Of a DNA stretch of 64,000 nt, positions 25,544 to 33,591 are shown one piece after another. The notes beneath the pieces were generated by a model. It had not been told where the DNA came from and did not search any database. It worked only from the letters and a program-made list of their open reading frames with translations. The DNA comes from Nostoc sp. S4 (GTDB lineage Bacteria > Cyanobacteriota > Cyanobacteriia > Cyanobacteriales > Nostocaceae), in NCBI GenBank assembly GCA_029379225.1, contig JAQYWR010000021.1, positions 60,593 through 124,592 of the forward strand. The letters run 5' to 3'. The translations under genes were made by a program, and so were the position numbers. Position 1 is the first letter of the stretch. The number at the start of each line of letters is the position of its first letter.

Positions 25544-27151
25544 ATGGCTAACAAGTTTTATAACCGTCGCCAATTTCTTCAAACTGCCAGTTTGTTTTCT
25601 ACTGCTTTAATGGCTTCATTAGCTAGTCCTCGCCTTACTAGAGCTAGCGATGAGCCAGTGGAAGCTGTTGTTATCGGTAGTGGTTTTGGTGGATCGGTTG
25701 CAGCTTTACGTTTGGGAAAAGCTGGTATCAAAACAGTAGTACTAGAGCGAGGTCGTCGCTGGACTATTAAACCCGATCAAAATACCTTTGCTACTTATCG
25801 TAATCCTGACGGTCGATGTGCTTGGCTCAGTCCAAACGCACCACTGTTTGAAGAATCTCCTATAGACATATATACGGGAGTATTACAACGTAAAGATGAA
25901 AATGGTATTTCTGTTCTGTGTGGGGCTGGAGTTGGAGGAGGTTCTTTAGTATATAACGGCATCACTTACCAACCTCCGCGTCAGACATTTGAGAGAGTTT
26001 TTCCTAGCTCGATTAACTATGATGAGATGGACAAAATATACTATCCCCGCGTTCGTTCAATTCTGAAACCATCACCTCTTCCCCAAGATATTTTAGCTAC
26101 TAGTTATTATCAATCTACACGGATTTTCCTAGAGCAAGCAAATATTGCGGGATTTCCTAATGGTTTATTGGATATGGCTACAGATTGGGATATTGTTCGT
26201 CAAGAAATTAACGGGACTAAATCACCTTCTGCAATTATTGGGGAAATTTGGTATGGCATTAATAGTGGAGCAAAAAAGAGTCTAGATGGTAATTATTTAG
26301 CACAAGCCGAACAAACTGGAAATGTAGAAATTCTCCCTTTACATATAGTAACGGAAATATCAGAAGTTCCTGGACGGGGGTACCGTGTTTCATGCATTCA
26401 AATCAATGAGTATGGAGTAACTATCAAAAGTATATCTATTACTTGTCGCTACTTATTCTTAGCAGCTGGTTCTATGGGAACTTCTGAGCTTTTAGTTAAA
26501 GCAAAAGCAAAGAAGACACTTCCTAATTTGAATGACTATGTTGGTCAAGGTTGGGGAAACAATGGGGACAATTTTGGTACTCGTTCAGGCTTACCACCGA
26601 CTAATCCAGGTCAAGGTGGACCGGCAACTGGTCGCCTTGAACATTTAGATAACCCTTTCGGACCAGTCATTTTAGTAGAGTATCCAACATGGAATGCTCC
26701 TGAAGGAACTTTATCTGCTCTCGGTATGGCAATACCTCGTAACAGCGGAAGTTTTAAATATGATGCAGCAAAAGATGCGGTCAAGCTAAATTGGGCTGCT
26801 GATTCTCCAGAGAATAAAAAACTTCTCAAGGATGTAGAGTATACTTATAGAATTCTGGATAGGAAGAATACTACCTTCAATCGACAACCTCATACAGAAT
26901 TAAGATTAGGTAGTCACAAGCGCAAAAACCAACCTACATCAATGAATTCAGCTACTATTACTGCCCACCCTCTTGGAGGAGCCGTAATGGATAAAGTATG
27001 TGACACATATGGTCGGGTAATTGGTTATCAAGGACTGTATGTTGTTGATGGCGCACTTATTCCTGGCTCTACAGCATGTACTCCTCCGTCCATAACAATT
27101 GCTGCCTTAGCAGAGCGCTGCATGGAGCAAATTATTGCAGATATTTCCTAA
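25544..27151 (+). CDS. Tat-exported GMC-type FAD oxidoreductase (cholesterol-oxidase-like)
   Basis: 535 residues. A twin-arginine signal (NRRQFLQTASLFSTALMASL) indicates folded export. FAD-binding Rossmann motif VIGSGFGGSVAALRLGKAG with acidic end VVLERG (about 41-69), GAGVGGGSLVYNGI, and the C-terminal substrate/FAD signature AHPLGGAVMDKV...LYVVDGALIPGSTACTPPSITIAALAERC place it near cholesterol oxidases and other GMC enzymes, which oxidise alcohols to carbonyls with O2. It ends the co-directional island and is flanked by relics of one element (25240-25370 and 27166-27306). Co-operation with the upstream enzymes is an inference from position; export would separate it from cytoplasmic steps, so it could also be independent. 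Confidence 0.88.
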   Translation: MANKFYNRRQFLQTASLFSTALMASLASPRLTRASDEPVEAVVIGSGFGGSVAALRLGKAGIKTVVLERGRRWTIKPDQNTFATYRNPDGRCAWLSPNAPLFEESPIDIYTGVLQRKDENGISVLCGAGVGGGSLVYNGITYQPPRQTFERVFPSSINYDEMDKIYYPRVRSILKPSPLPQDILATSYYQSTRIFLEQANIAGFPNGLLDMATDWDIVRQEINGTKSPSAIIGEIWYGINSGAKKSLDGNYLAQAEQTGNVEILPLHIVTEISEVPGRGYRVSCIQINEYGVTIKSISITCRYLFLAAGSMGTSELLVKAKAKKTLPNLNDYVGQGWGNNGDNFGTRSGLPPTNPGQGGPATGRLEHLDNPFGPVILVEYPTWNAPEGTLSALGMAIPRNSGSFKYDAAKDAVKLNWAADSPENKKLLKDVEYTYRILDRKNTTFNRQPHTELRLGSHKRKNQPTSMNSATITAHPLGGAVMDKVCDTYGRVIGYQGLYVVDGALIPGSTACTPPSITIAALAERCMEQIIADIS

Positions 27152-27165
27152 CACAATGGTTATAT

Positions 27166-27330
27166 AGGACTAATATTTGATTTCTCAAAAAGCTCCGTAC
27201 ATTTGAAGAGTGGCAAAATCACTCGTTTGTGTGCCTGATAAACCACTTCTTCCATCCACTTTAGATCGGAGAACGAGCGAATCAAAGCACAGAAACGTCG
27301 CACCCAGGTTTTATAGCTGTAGTCACATAG
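27166..27330 (-). pseudogene. Short coding relic, right copy flanking the GMC gene
   Basis: On the minus strand VRRFCALIRSFSDLKWMEE and onward to FKCTELFEKSN, homologous to the relic at 25240-25370. Its upstream part is joined to a dispersed repeat (27311-27350, TTATAGCTGTAGTCACATAG) that recurs at 32148-32190. The parent family is unknown. Confidence 0.5.
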
Positions 27331-27398
27331 ATTAGGACAAAATGACAAGCGTGAATGATTGGAATAGTAATAGTTCTACCTCTTGCCGCCAGCAAGAA

Positions 27399-27581
27399 CT
27401 ACCTTTTGCCTCCTGCTATAGCTTGTAAGCCTTGATAAATCAGTTTGACTAACGCTTTCCTCACCTCACGCGCATCTGGGCGATTATCTATAAATTCTTG
27501 TAGTTCTGCGTTAGCGTTCGCGCAGCGTTCCGCAGGAAAGCTCACCAAAGGTATCACCGCTTGTAGATGCTGGTTTATCAT
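27399..27581 (-). pseudogene. Transposase N-terminal fragment, likely IS630-type
   Basis: 60 codons: MINQHLQAVIPLVSF, then ERCANANAELQEF, then DAREVRKALVKLIYQG. The REVRKAL.VKL.YQG pattern is that of the N-terminal helix-turn-helix of cyanobacterial IS630-like transposases. The continuation is lost after KLIYQG, and a repeat block (GCGTTAGCGTTCGCGCAGCG) lies inside. Non-functional remnant. Confidence 0.45.
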
Positions 27582-27881
27582 TGTTCGCTGTTAGACAGAG
27601 GTTCCCTAAATATTATCTCGTAGCTTTTTCAAAAATCAAATATGATTCGTATACATTAACCTGATTTAGGTTGTGAACCAAAATTATCTTTTTTGTAAAA
27701 TCTTTGCTTCTCAATTCGTTCATATTATTTTTATGAATACTGTAAGATGTCAATACAAATATTCTTTAAAAATTAAAATGAAACATTCCTAAAAACAATA
27801 GTTCATAGGATTGTCTTCAGCATAAATAAGATTGAAAGACCCTCACAAGTTTTAAAATACTATTAGCGAGAACCTGCAAAA
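27582..27881. other. Intergenic region upstream of the PEP-CTERM gene
   Basis: About 300 AT-rich bases with no gene; presumably contains the promoter of the following gene. Confidence 0.4.
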
Positions 27882-28796
27882 ATGTTAAAAAAATTCTGCA
27901 ATATATTTCTCAAAAAACAATTGATGTTTATGGTGACAGCCGGAATCTCTTTAATTAGTTTAGCAATTACAGCTAAATCTGCTAAACCTGCTGTTTTAAC
28001 CCTCAGTGATGATAATTCAGTAGTTGCATTTGACCCTAATTACTCTATTAATGCTGCAAATAATGGCTTAATTTTGTGGACTGTTGATGATGTAAATCAA
28101 TTATTTCAGAATCAGTTTTGGTATCGTATTGGTTCTCAAGATAAAGAGAGTCCAATTAATAATCTGAATTTGATCCACCTCGAACAATCTCAAATCGGTG
28201 ACAAACAAATCTCTGCTACCTATGCTGGTAGGGGCTTTGAAATTGTATTTGACTTGACATTAGATGGAGATTCAGAAGGTAGTGGCAGGTCTAACTTATT
28301 TGAGAATATTGCAATTAAAAATATTAGTTCTGATAAGTTAGATTTCCACTTATTCAATTATACTGACTTTGATTTAAATAATAATGGGACGCAGGATACA
28401 ACAAAAATAGGTAGCAATAAAGCCGAGCAATTCGATGGATTTACTTGGGCAACTGAGGTCGTTGAGCCTAAAGCGACCCATTACCAAGTGTCTCCCGTTT
28501 CTACCATCTTTGATGCATTGGAAGATAATGCATCTACTACACTCAATAATTTGCCTAGTCTGCTTTCGAGTGGTGACAATGCTTATGCTTTCCAGTGGGA
28601 TTTTACCCTCGATCCAGAAAAGTCTTTTTTAATTAAGAACTATAAATCGCTCAAATCGGTTCCTGAGCCAACAATAATCCCAGCATTAGTAGCTTTGAGC
28701 AGTTTAATGCTTCTTTGTTACTTGCGTCGGTGGTGGCTTTTTCGGAACAAATCTAAATTAGAGTATAGCGATCGTACTATTGAAGTTGATTATTAA
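27882..28796 (+). CDS. Exported protein with PEP-CTERM sorting signal
   Basis: 304 residues. An N-terminal signal peptide (LMFMVTAGISLISLAIT, cleavage near SAKPA) precedes a beta-rich domain with NLFENIAIKNISSDKLDFHLFNYTDFDLN, and the C-terminus has the tripartite PEP-CTERM signal: SVPEP, a hydrophobic helix (ALVALSSLMLLCYL) and a basic end (RRWWLFRNK). PEP-CTERM proteins are processed by exosortase and anchored at or released from the cell surface, often with exopolysaccharide. No exosortase gene is in the window. It is 730 bases after the GMC gene and probably separate. The core domain is not otherwise recognised. Confidence 0.82.
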   Translation: MLKKFCNIFLKKQLMFMVTAGISLISLAITAKSAKPAVLTLSDDNSVVAFDPNYSINAANNGLILWTVDDVNQLFQNQFWYRIGSQDKESPINNLNLIHLEQSQIGDKQISATYAGRGFEIVFDLTLDGDSEGSGRSNLFENIAIKNISSDKLDFHLFNYTDFDLNNNGTQDTTKIGSNKAEQFDGFTWATEVVEPKATHYQVSPVSTIFDALEDNASTTLNNLPSLLSSGDNAYAFQWDFTLDPEKSFLIKNYKSLKSVPEPTIIPALVALSSLMLLCYLRRWWLFRNKSKLEYSDRTIEVDY

Positions 28797-29344
28797 AGTT
28801 ATTTATCTGTTATTGTTTCAATACCGAACTAATTTAAAGAAAACAGAGATTGGGATCTTACTAGGGTACTTGTGACGCAAAGTACATCTTTAGTAAGACC
28901 CAATTTTAAATCATCTTTACAAAACGTACTATCACTTACTTAATAAAATTTTTAACCAAGAAGTTTCAGAAAGCGAATAAATCTCTGAGGTAATAAGTCA
29001 ACACTCAGACCTAGACTTCATCTAAGATGATGTTTTCAAAGGTAAGAGATATTATAAAAAAGCTCAAACAGTGTAAATTGAAGATTTGGAGAAAATATAT
29101 CTTGCAGTGCTTGGGATGTAGCTTATAGCGAGACTATGGTATTTTCATTAGTGAAACTAATAAACAATAAACTGATTTATATAGTTCATAATTTAATTTT
29201 AAATTAGCATAATATTTTGCAAAATAAGATACTAATTAATAACATTTTTTTAATCTCATTCAACCTAAAATCTGGATATTGCACAGTATACAACCTCAAG
29301 TAATCCCTTGATTATACAACGCCAAATTGTATTTTTATTAAATG
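28797..29344. other. Intergenic region with a long structured hairpin
   Basis: About 550 bases between convergent genes. A long hairpin lies at 28849-28906; the remainder is very AT-rich and shows no gene. Confidence 0.45.
28849..28906 (+). terminator. Two-tier hairpin, probable terminator of the PEP-CTERM gene
   Basis: Outer arms ATTGGGATCTTACTA (28849-28863) and TAGTAAGACCCAAT (28891-28904), followed by TTTTAAA; an inner pair GTACTT / AAAGTAC encloses the loop. It lies about 50 bases after the gene stop. The size and second stem are unusual for a simple terminator. Confidence 0.6.
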
Positions 29345-29947
29345 CTAATTATTAGAGTTGTTAATTTTTAAATGAATATTTTTCATGTGCTTTTTTACAG
29401 TATTTATTGTTATGTGAAGTTGAATAGCAATTTCTTTATAGGTAAATTTAGCTCGATATAGCCGCCAAATCTGATCTTCTCTTGGAGTGAAATCGTATTT
29501 GTGAATTTCCGTTAACTCTGTTTTTTCAAATGTTTGATAGTGATTATCAATAATGACTAATAAATAATCTGTATTTTTTTTTAAATTTAATGATTTTACA
29601 CATATCCTAAATTTTTTGAACTTATCAATTACAATTTGGTCAGATATTACTACGTTTTTTTCAGGATACATACGTTGATTATTTATTAATGTCTGACAAA
29701 GGCTCCAGATAATGGGTGATATACAGTTTAACTCAAAAATACCTTGATTTATTTGGTAGCAGAAATCATAACCAGAGGTGTTGGCATAAATTAACTCTCC
29801 AGCTATACTGATAATTAAAATTCCATTTTCTAATATTTCTATCACCTCTTGTAAAAAATTAATTTTTTGCAAATCATCATTGAATTTAATATTTGCCTGC
29901 TGTAGTTTAACTGCTGTTTTATTTGATGCCTTTGCAATAGTACTCAT
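29345..29947 (-). CDS. PAS-LuxR-type transcriptional regulator
   Basis: 200 residues. The N-terminal part (about 28-130) looks like a single PAS fold (ILENGILIISIAGELIYANTSG), and the C-terminus (about 148-197) is a LuxR helix-turn-helix: FTPREDQIWRLYRAKFTYKEIA, IQLHITINTVKKHMKNIHLK. Similar cyanobacterial proteins pair a sensory PAS with this DNA-binding domain. It has no receiver Asp, so it is probably ligand- or state-controlled rather than phosphorylated. It is AT-rich like its surroundings. The target is unknown; the nearest candidates are the PEP-CTERM gene (convergent) and the enzyme island. Confidence 0.88.
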   Translation of the reverse strand: MSTIAKASNKTAVKLQQANIKFNDDLQKINFLQEVIEILENGILIISIAGELIYANTSGYDFCYQINQGIFELNCISPIIWSLCQTLINNQRMYPEKNVVISDQIVIDKFKKFRICVKSLNLKKNTDYLLVIIDNHYQTFEKTELTEIHKYDFTPREDQIWRLYRAKFTYKEIAIQLHITINTVKKHMKNIHLKINNSNN

Positions 29948-30315
29948 ATATTTTATTCAATGGTGAAAATGTGTTTATTTGGTAATTGGCGTAAAGCTAA
30001 AGAAAGTGTTACTAAGTGGTTGAAAAAATTGGTATGATTGGGAGCATTGCCCCAAGTTAGGGGCTAAAAATTAGGGATATAAATTACCGATTTAATCCTG
30101 CGTGGGCATAGCTTGCTGATGGCATCGCAGCGAAATAGCTATTTTTATTGATAATATAGCTATGTAACTGAGAATTAAAGTCCGATCTAACAAAATCGCA
30201 TCACTTCTTAAATATCTAAGTTTGAATAGGAACTTATGCAAATTTCAAAAATATTTTTACAGCAATACTTTTTTGAACTGTAAGGGACTTCCAGAAAATA
30301 AATTATGCCCTTATG

Positions 30316-30334
30316 AATAATGATAATCATTATA
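30316..30334. promoter_or_regulatory. Fur-box-like palindrome 1
   Basis: AATAATGATAATCATTATA matches the 19-bp Fur consensus GATAATGATAATCATTATC at 17 positions, with a perfect 8+1+8 palindrome (30317-30333). It is followed directly by a terminator-like hairpin on the plus strand. Confidence 0.65.
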
Positions 30335-30377
30335 AGGGGGGAAGGGTCTGCTGACGGTAGCCCCTCCGCCCCCTTTT
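30334..30377 (+). terminator. GC-rich hairpin with T-run after Fur box 1
   Basis: Arms AAGGGGG and CCCCCTT with inner GGG/CCCC pairing, followed by TTTT. The first bases overlap the end of the palindrome. Confidence 0.55.
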
Positions 30378-30523
30378 GTTACTTGACAAAAAATAAGGAT
30401 TTAGACCGTCGTTTTTGGAACTACCATAGCAAATATAACCTAATTGAAAGAAATGGGCAGTATTAGAAAATCATTGGAATGGCAGCATTTTAGGGATTTC
30501 TAAGGAATAAAATCACCATTTAT

Positions 30524-30542
30524 TAGAATAATAATCATTATT
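30524..30542. promoter_or_regulatory. Fur-box-like palindrome 2
   Basis: TAGAATAATAATCATTATT matches the Fur consensus at 15 of 19 positions. As with site 1 it is followed within 10 bases by a terminator hairpin on the plus strand. Confidence 0.5.
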
Positions 30543-30549
30543 AGTAAGT

Positions 30550-30587
30550 AAGGAGAAGCAGCTTGGGTTGCTTCTCCTTATCCTTTT
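30550..30587 (+). terminator. Strong hairpin terminator after Fur box 2
   Basis: An 11-bp perfect stem AAGGAGAAGCA (30550-30560) and TGCTTCTCCTT (30569-30579), loop of 8, followed by ATCCTTTTT. Confidence 0.8.
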
Positions 30588-30725
30588 TGTAGTAATACCA
30601 ATTTAAGATGAAGCTGCATAGAAAAGAGCTTCTAAAAAAAGTTATAAGATAAAACAGACATTACCTGTTCAAATGTCAGTATATCGAACAATTGCTGTAT
30701 GCGTTTATCTTGCACCCTTATCACA

Positions 30726-31325
30726 TCACAAATCTAGCCTTTTGAGAAGCCTTTGTGTAATAGAATAAAAACGCGGTACACCTTCATTAGTCCGAGCTAT
30801 TAACATTGCCCCTTCAAGTACTGACAGTAGAAGCCAAGCTTCGTCTTGGTCACAACTTTCATCTAACGTGACAACATCAGCTACTTTGAGAAGTACAATC
30901 GATTTAATAATTTTTGTCAACCATTCCTCATTTTCTGAAAAGAATTTTTGTACCTCCCAGCGAACATCTTCAGGCAAGGTAGTAAATTCTGCTGCTAACA
31001 TACCACACAGACAAATATTGTCATTTTTTTTTAGAACGTCACTATACATTTGTACGTATATTTGGATTTTACGATGAGGATCGTCAGTTTGACGATCGAC
31101 ATCTCTTAATTTTTTGCTGAAGTTTTCACGGTAGCGAGCAACGACAATCTTTGTAAGATAGCTTTTGGTTGGAAAATGATAATGGATTGTTGCTTTGCGA
31201 ATCCCAACACGTACAGAGATATCTGCATAGCTGAAACCATTGTAACCATAGGTCTGTATCAACTCCTTAGCTACAATTACTATCTGCTCGTATGTATTAG
31301 CCTGGTGAGATAAAGTTTTTTCCAT
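30726..31325 (-). CDS. TetR/AcrR-family transcriptional regulator
   Basis: 199 residues. The N-terminal DNA-binding domain (about 12-60) has the TetR pattern: IVIVAKELIQTYGYNGFSYADI, VRVGIRKATIHYHFPTKSYLT. The C-terminal ligand/dimerisation part resembles the group with a Cys-rich stretch (NDNICLCGMLAAEFTTLP). It binds an unknown small ligand and usually represses a neighbour or itself. A 23-bp palindrome lies 64 bases upstream of its start (31389-31411), a likely self-operator. There is no divergent gene, so the target may be itself or remote; half of the operator also occurs upstream of the enzyme island at about 18550. Confidence 0.92.
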   Translation of the reverse strand: MEKTLSHQANTYEQIVIVAKELIQTYGYNGFSYADISVRVGIRKATIHYHFPTKSYLTKIVVARYRENFSKKLRDVDRQTDDPHRKIQIYVQMYSDVLKKNDNICLCGMLAAEFTTLPEDVRWEVQKFFSENEEWLTKIIKSIVLLKVADVVTLDESCDQDEAWLLLSVLEGAMLIARTNEGVPRFYSITQRLLKRLDL

Positions 31326-31388
31326 TTTTTTTCATTGTTACTCTCGCTTTGCTTAACTGCCTGAAATACCTTGTTAGTACTTATGTAT

Positions 31389-31411
31389 TTTAGTAGATAA
31401 GTACTACTAAA
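31389..31411. promoter_or_regulatory. Palindrome upstream of the TetR gene, probable operator
   Basis: TTTAGTAG (31389-31396), 7-base spacer, CTACTAAA (31404-31411): perfect 8-bp arms. The position and size fit a TetR-dimer operator. Confidence 0.6.
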
Positions 31412-32306
31412 GTATTTCACCTGAATACAAAGTATTTTTATATTACGGTATTTCTATCGATTTATAGTATTAAATAGATATATATGATGTTAAAATTATG
31501 CTGATGAGATTTTTGTTAGGCTTAACTATAAAACTAGCATTAGATTTATCTCAAATATTATTTCTCGAGAAGAAATATAGTGAAACTGAGTGGCAACATT
31601 CTTTTAGTTTTCAAGTAAGTGACACAGTATGGACAATTTGACCATTGAGGAATGGTACTAAGGAAGTTATTTATAAAGTAAATATATAGAGAAAACAATC
31701 GGGTTGGAGATTAAACCCAGGATACAATTAGTCAGTAAAATTACTTAAGCATTTATTTTATAAATTGTATAAGATACTTTTAAAGATACTGAATGGACAA
31801 TTTTTATTCCTTTAATTTCACCAGCGAAACCAGGCTGACTTTTCACAGGATGTGGAAAAAAGGAGTTGGTTGGCGTATTAAGTGACTCTGTTGGCGAATT
31901 CTTTGAGGTCAAATTTAGACGGCTAAAGCTGCGAAGGGGTGTGGTCAAAAGTAGTTGGTGGATGAGCGGTCGCTTAAGACATGAAGTTGAATAATAATAA
32001 TCAATCTATTTTCGGGAGGGTGAGTGTAGTCAACAATAAGGGTGGAGGGAATAAATCAGTGGGGGCTTATACCCCCACTGATTTGGAACCACCGGACGCA
32101 GAGATTTTGTTGGGGGCTTGTACCCTATTGGTTTCGGTGCAGGGTGTTATAGCCGTAGTCACATAGATTAGGACATAATGACAAGCGTGAACGCTAGGAA
32201 CAGTAATAGTTTTGCCTGCTGCCTGCTACCTTCTGCCTCCTGCTATAAATAATACAATTTTATCTTTTTTGCTCACACCCTACACCCTGCACCCTACACC
32301 TTAGTT
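31412..32306. other. Intergenic region of mobile-element debris
   Basis: About 900 bases without an intact gene. It contains a 13-bp perfect stem hairpin at 32053-32084 and a dispersed repeat at 32148-32190 (GTAGTCACATAGATTAGGAC) shared with 27315-27350. GACTTTTCACAGGATGTGGA at about 31839 resembles GACTTTTCACGGTATGTGGA at about 14451, possibly ends of a lost insertion sequence. Confidence 0.45.
32053..32084. repeat. Perfect 13-bp inverted repeat
   Basis: Arms AAATCAGTGGGGG (32053-32065) and CCCCCACTGATTT (32072-32084), 6-base loop. There is no T-run, so probably not a simple terminator. Confidence 0.7.
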
Positions 32307-32504
32307 TTGGTTACAGAATTAGCCGATCGCAGTTTAGTACCCTACATAAGCCCTTACAGCACCCAACATACTCTCGCCACTTGGGCTATAGCGTCTGGGG
32401 TATCACCTGAGAAGGTTGCTTACTGGATTGGGGATAACATCCAGACAGTTTTGACATCTTACTTTCACCCAGAGGTGACGAAAGCTGAGTGTCCAGATTT
32501 TTGA
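32307..32504 (+). pseudogene. Tyrosine-recombinase C-terminal relic
   Basis: About 65 codons: SPYSTQHTLATWAIASGV, SPEKVAYWIGDNIQTVL, YFHPEVTKAECPDF. This is the C-terminal catalytic part of a phage-type integrase. The family Arg of the HxxR region (usually YxxRHT) is Gln here, and the N-terminal two-thirds is missing, so it is inactive. The last block and the downstream 30 bases are shared with the smaller relic at 14832-14960. No functional integrase is in the window. Confidence 0.7.
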
Positions 32505-32549
32505 ATGCTACTCAATCACTACTCAAAAAGAACCAGAAAAGCTGATTTA

Positions 32550-33431
32550 TTAATTAGGAGGAAATTCTAAAGCTATTTCACCCAGTAATCCTTTGCGAAA
32601 ATCTGTTAAAAGTTGCCTTGCAGCTCGCTCGACATCACCTTTGTAACGATGTTCTGCCAAGGCGTGTAAATATGCTTCTCCGGTGTCAGAGATAGAATCG
32701 AGTTGGTAGCGGGATTGTAACGGTTTTTTTGGTAATAAATCTGTAGCTACAGCTTCTAAATAATTTAGTAAATCTACTAACGCTGCTGCTACTAGCTGAT
32801 TATCGTAAGATGCCTCACCGATATCATCACAAATTGCTAATTTTAATGCTGCCTCTTGGTCTTCTAACCTCGCAGGGATGACACCAGGAGCATCTAATAA
32901 TTCCAAGTGTTCAGAAATTCGCACCCAGCGAAGTTGGCGAGTTACCCCAGGACGAGCTGCACTTTCTACCACTCGTCGTCCTAACAGACGGTTAATCAAA
33001 GCTGATTTACCGACATTGGGAAAACCAATCACCACAGCTCGCACTGGACGGGGTAACATGCCGCGATCGCTTCTTCTTTTATTGAGTTCTACTCCAGCTG
33101 CTTGCGCTGCCCGTGCCACTTCTGCTATACCTTTACCATGTTGAGCATTGGTAAAATAAGGGACTTCCCCTTGACGTTTAAACCAATCTAGCCACAGCGA
33201 TCGCATTTGCGATGTAATCATATCTACTCGGTTGAGTATCAACACACGTGTTTTTCCCTCTACCCACTCAGCTATTTGGGGATGGTGAGTCGCTAAAGGA
33301 ATCCGAGCATCTCGTACCTCAAACACCACATCTACACGTTTGAGCTGTTCTTTAAGATTCTTTTCAGCTTTGGCTATGTGACCTGGATACCATTGAATCA
33401 GATTTAATTTATAGTTTTGCGTTATCGCCAT
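32550..33431 (-). CDS. ylqF: Ribosome biogenesis GTPase YlqF/RbgA
   Basis: 293 residues. Circularly permuted GTPase order: the base-recognition motif comes first (LILNRVDMI, an NKxD variant), then the P-loop GFPNVGKSALINRLLGRR, then switch region RPGVTRQLRWVRI and DAPGVIPARLEDQEAALKLA. It starts with IQWYPGHIAKAEKNLKEQLK as YlqF/RbgA proteins do. It assists a late step of large-subunit ribosome assembly and is housekeeping. The neighbouring genes are unrelated. The P-loop uses NVGKS, without the Gln replacing a catalytic Gln, as is usual in this HAS-GTPase group. Confidence 0.93.
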   Translation of the reverse strand: MAITQNYKLNLIQWYPGHIAKAEKNLKEQLKRVDVVFEVRDARIPLATHHPQIAEWVEGKTRVLILNRVDMITSQMRSLWLDWFKRQGEVPYFTNAQHGKGIAEVARAAQAAGVELNKRRSDRGMLPRPVRAVVIGFPNVGKSALINRLLGRRVVESAARPGVTRQLRWVRISEHLELLDAPGVIPARLEDQEAALKLAICDDIGEASYDNQLVAAALVDLLNYLEAVATDLLPKKPLQSRYQLDSISDTGEAYLHALAEHRYKGDVERAARQLLTDFRKGLLGEIALEFPPN

Positions 33432-33591
33432 TTTTTATTTATCCTTTGTCTTTTATTATTTATCCTCTGGGGCAAAGTTGAGCCACTGCGTTGGATGGGT
33501 TTGTTGGCAGTCAAGCAAGTGGTGTCAGATTCCCCCAAGTTGGCGAGTCTTGACTTTGCGTGTCATTAGTCAGTTGTCCTTTACAAATTGA

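Larger units (their letters stand above)
29948..30725. other. Gene-free region with two Fur-box-like palindromes and hairpins
   Basis: About 780 bases without a convincing open frame. It holds GGGACTTCCAGAAAATAAATT (30284 onward; related to 60243), the paired palindrome and hairpin units at 30316-30377 and 30524-30587, and nothing else recognisable. Confidence 0.5.

Noticed and set aside
31745..31948. Minus-strand 67-codon frame
   Set aside because: No recognisable pattern, no ribosome site, and it spans insertion-sequence-end-like debris.
32307..32504. Active integrase of an integrative element
   Set aside because: Only the C-terminal part remains and the conserved Arg of the YxxRHT box is Gln; no N-terminal domain or attachment site found.
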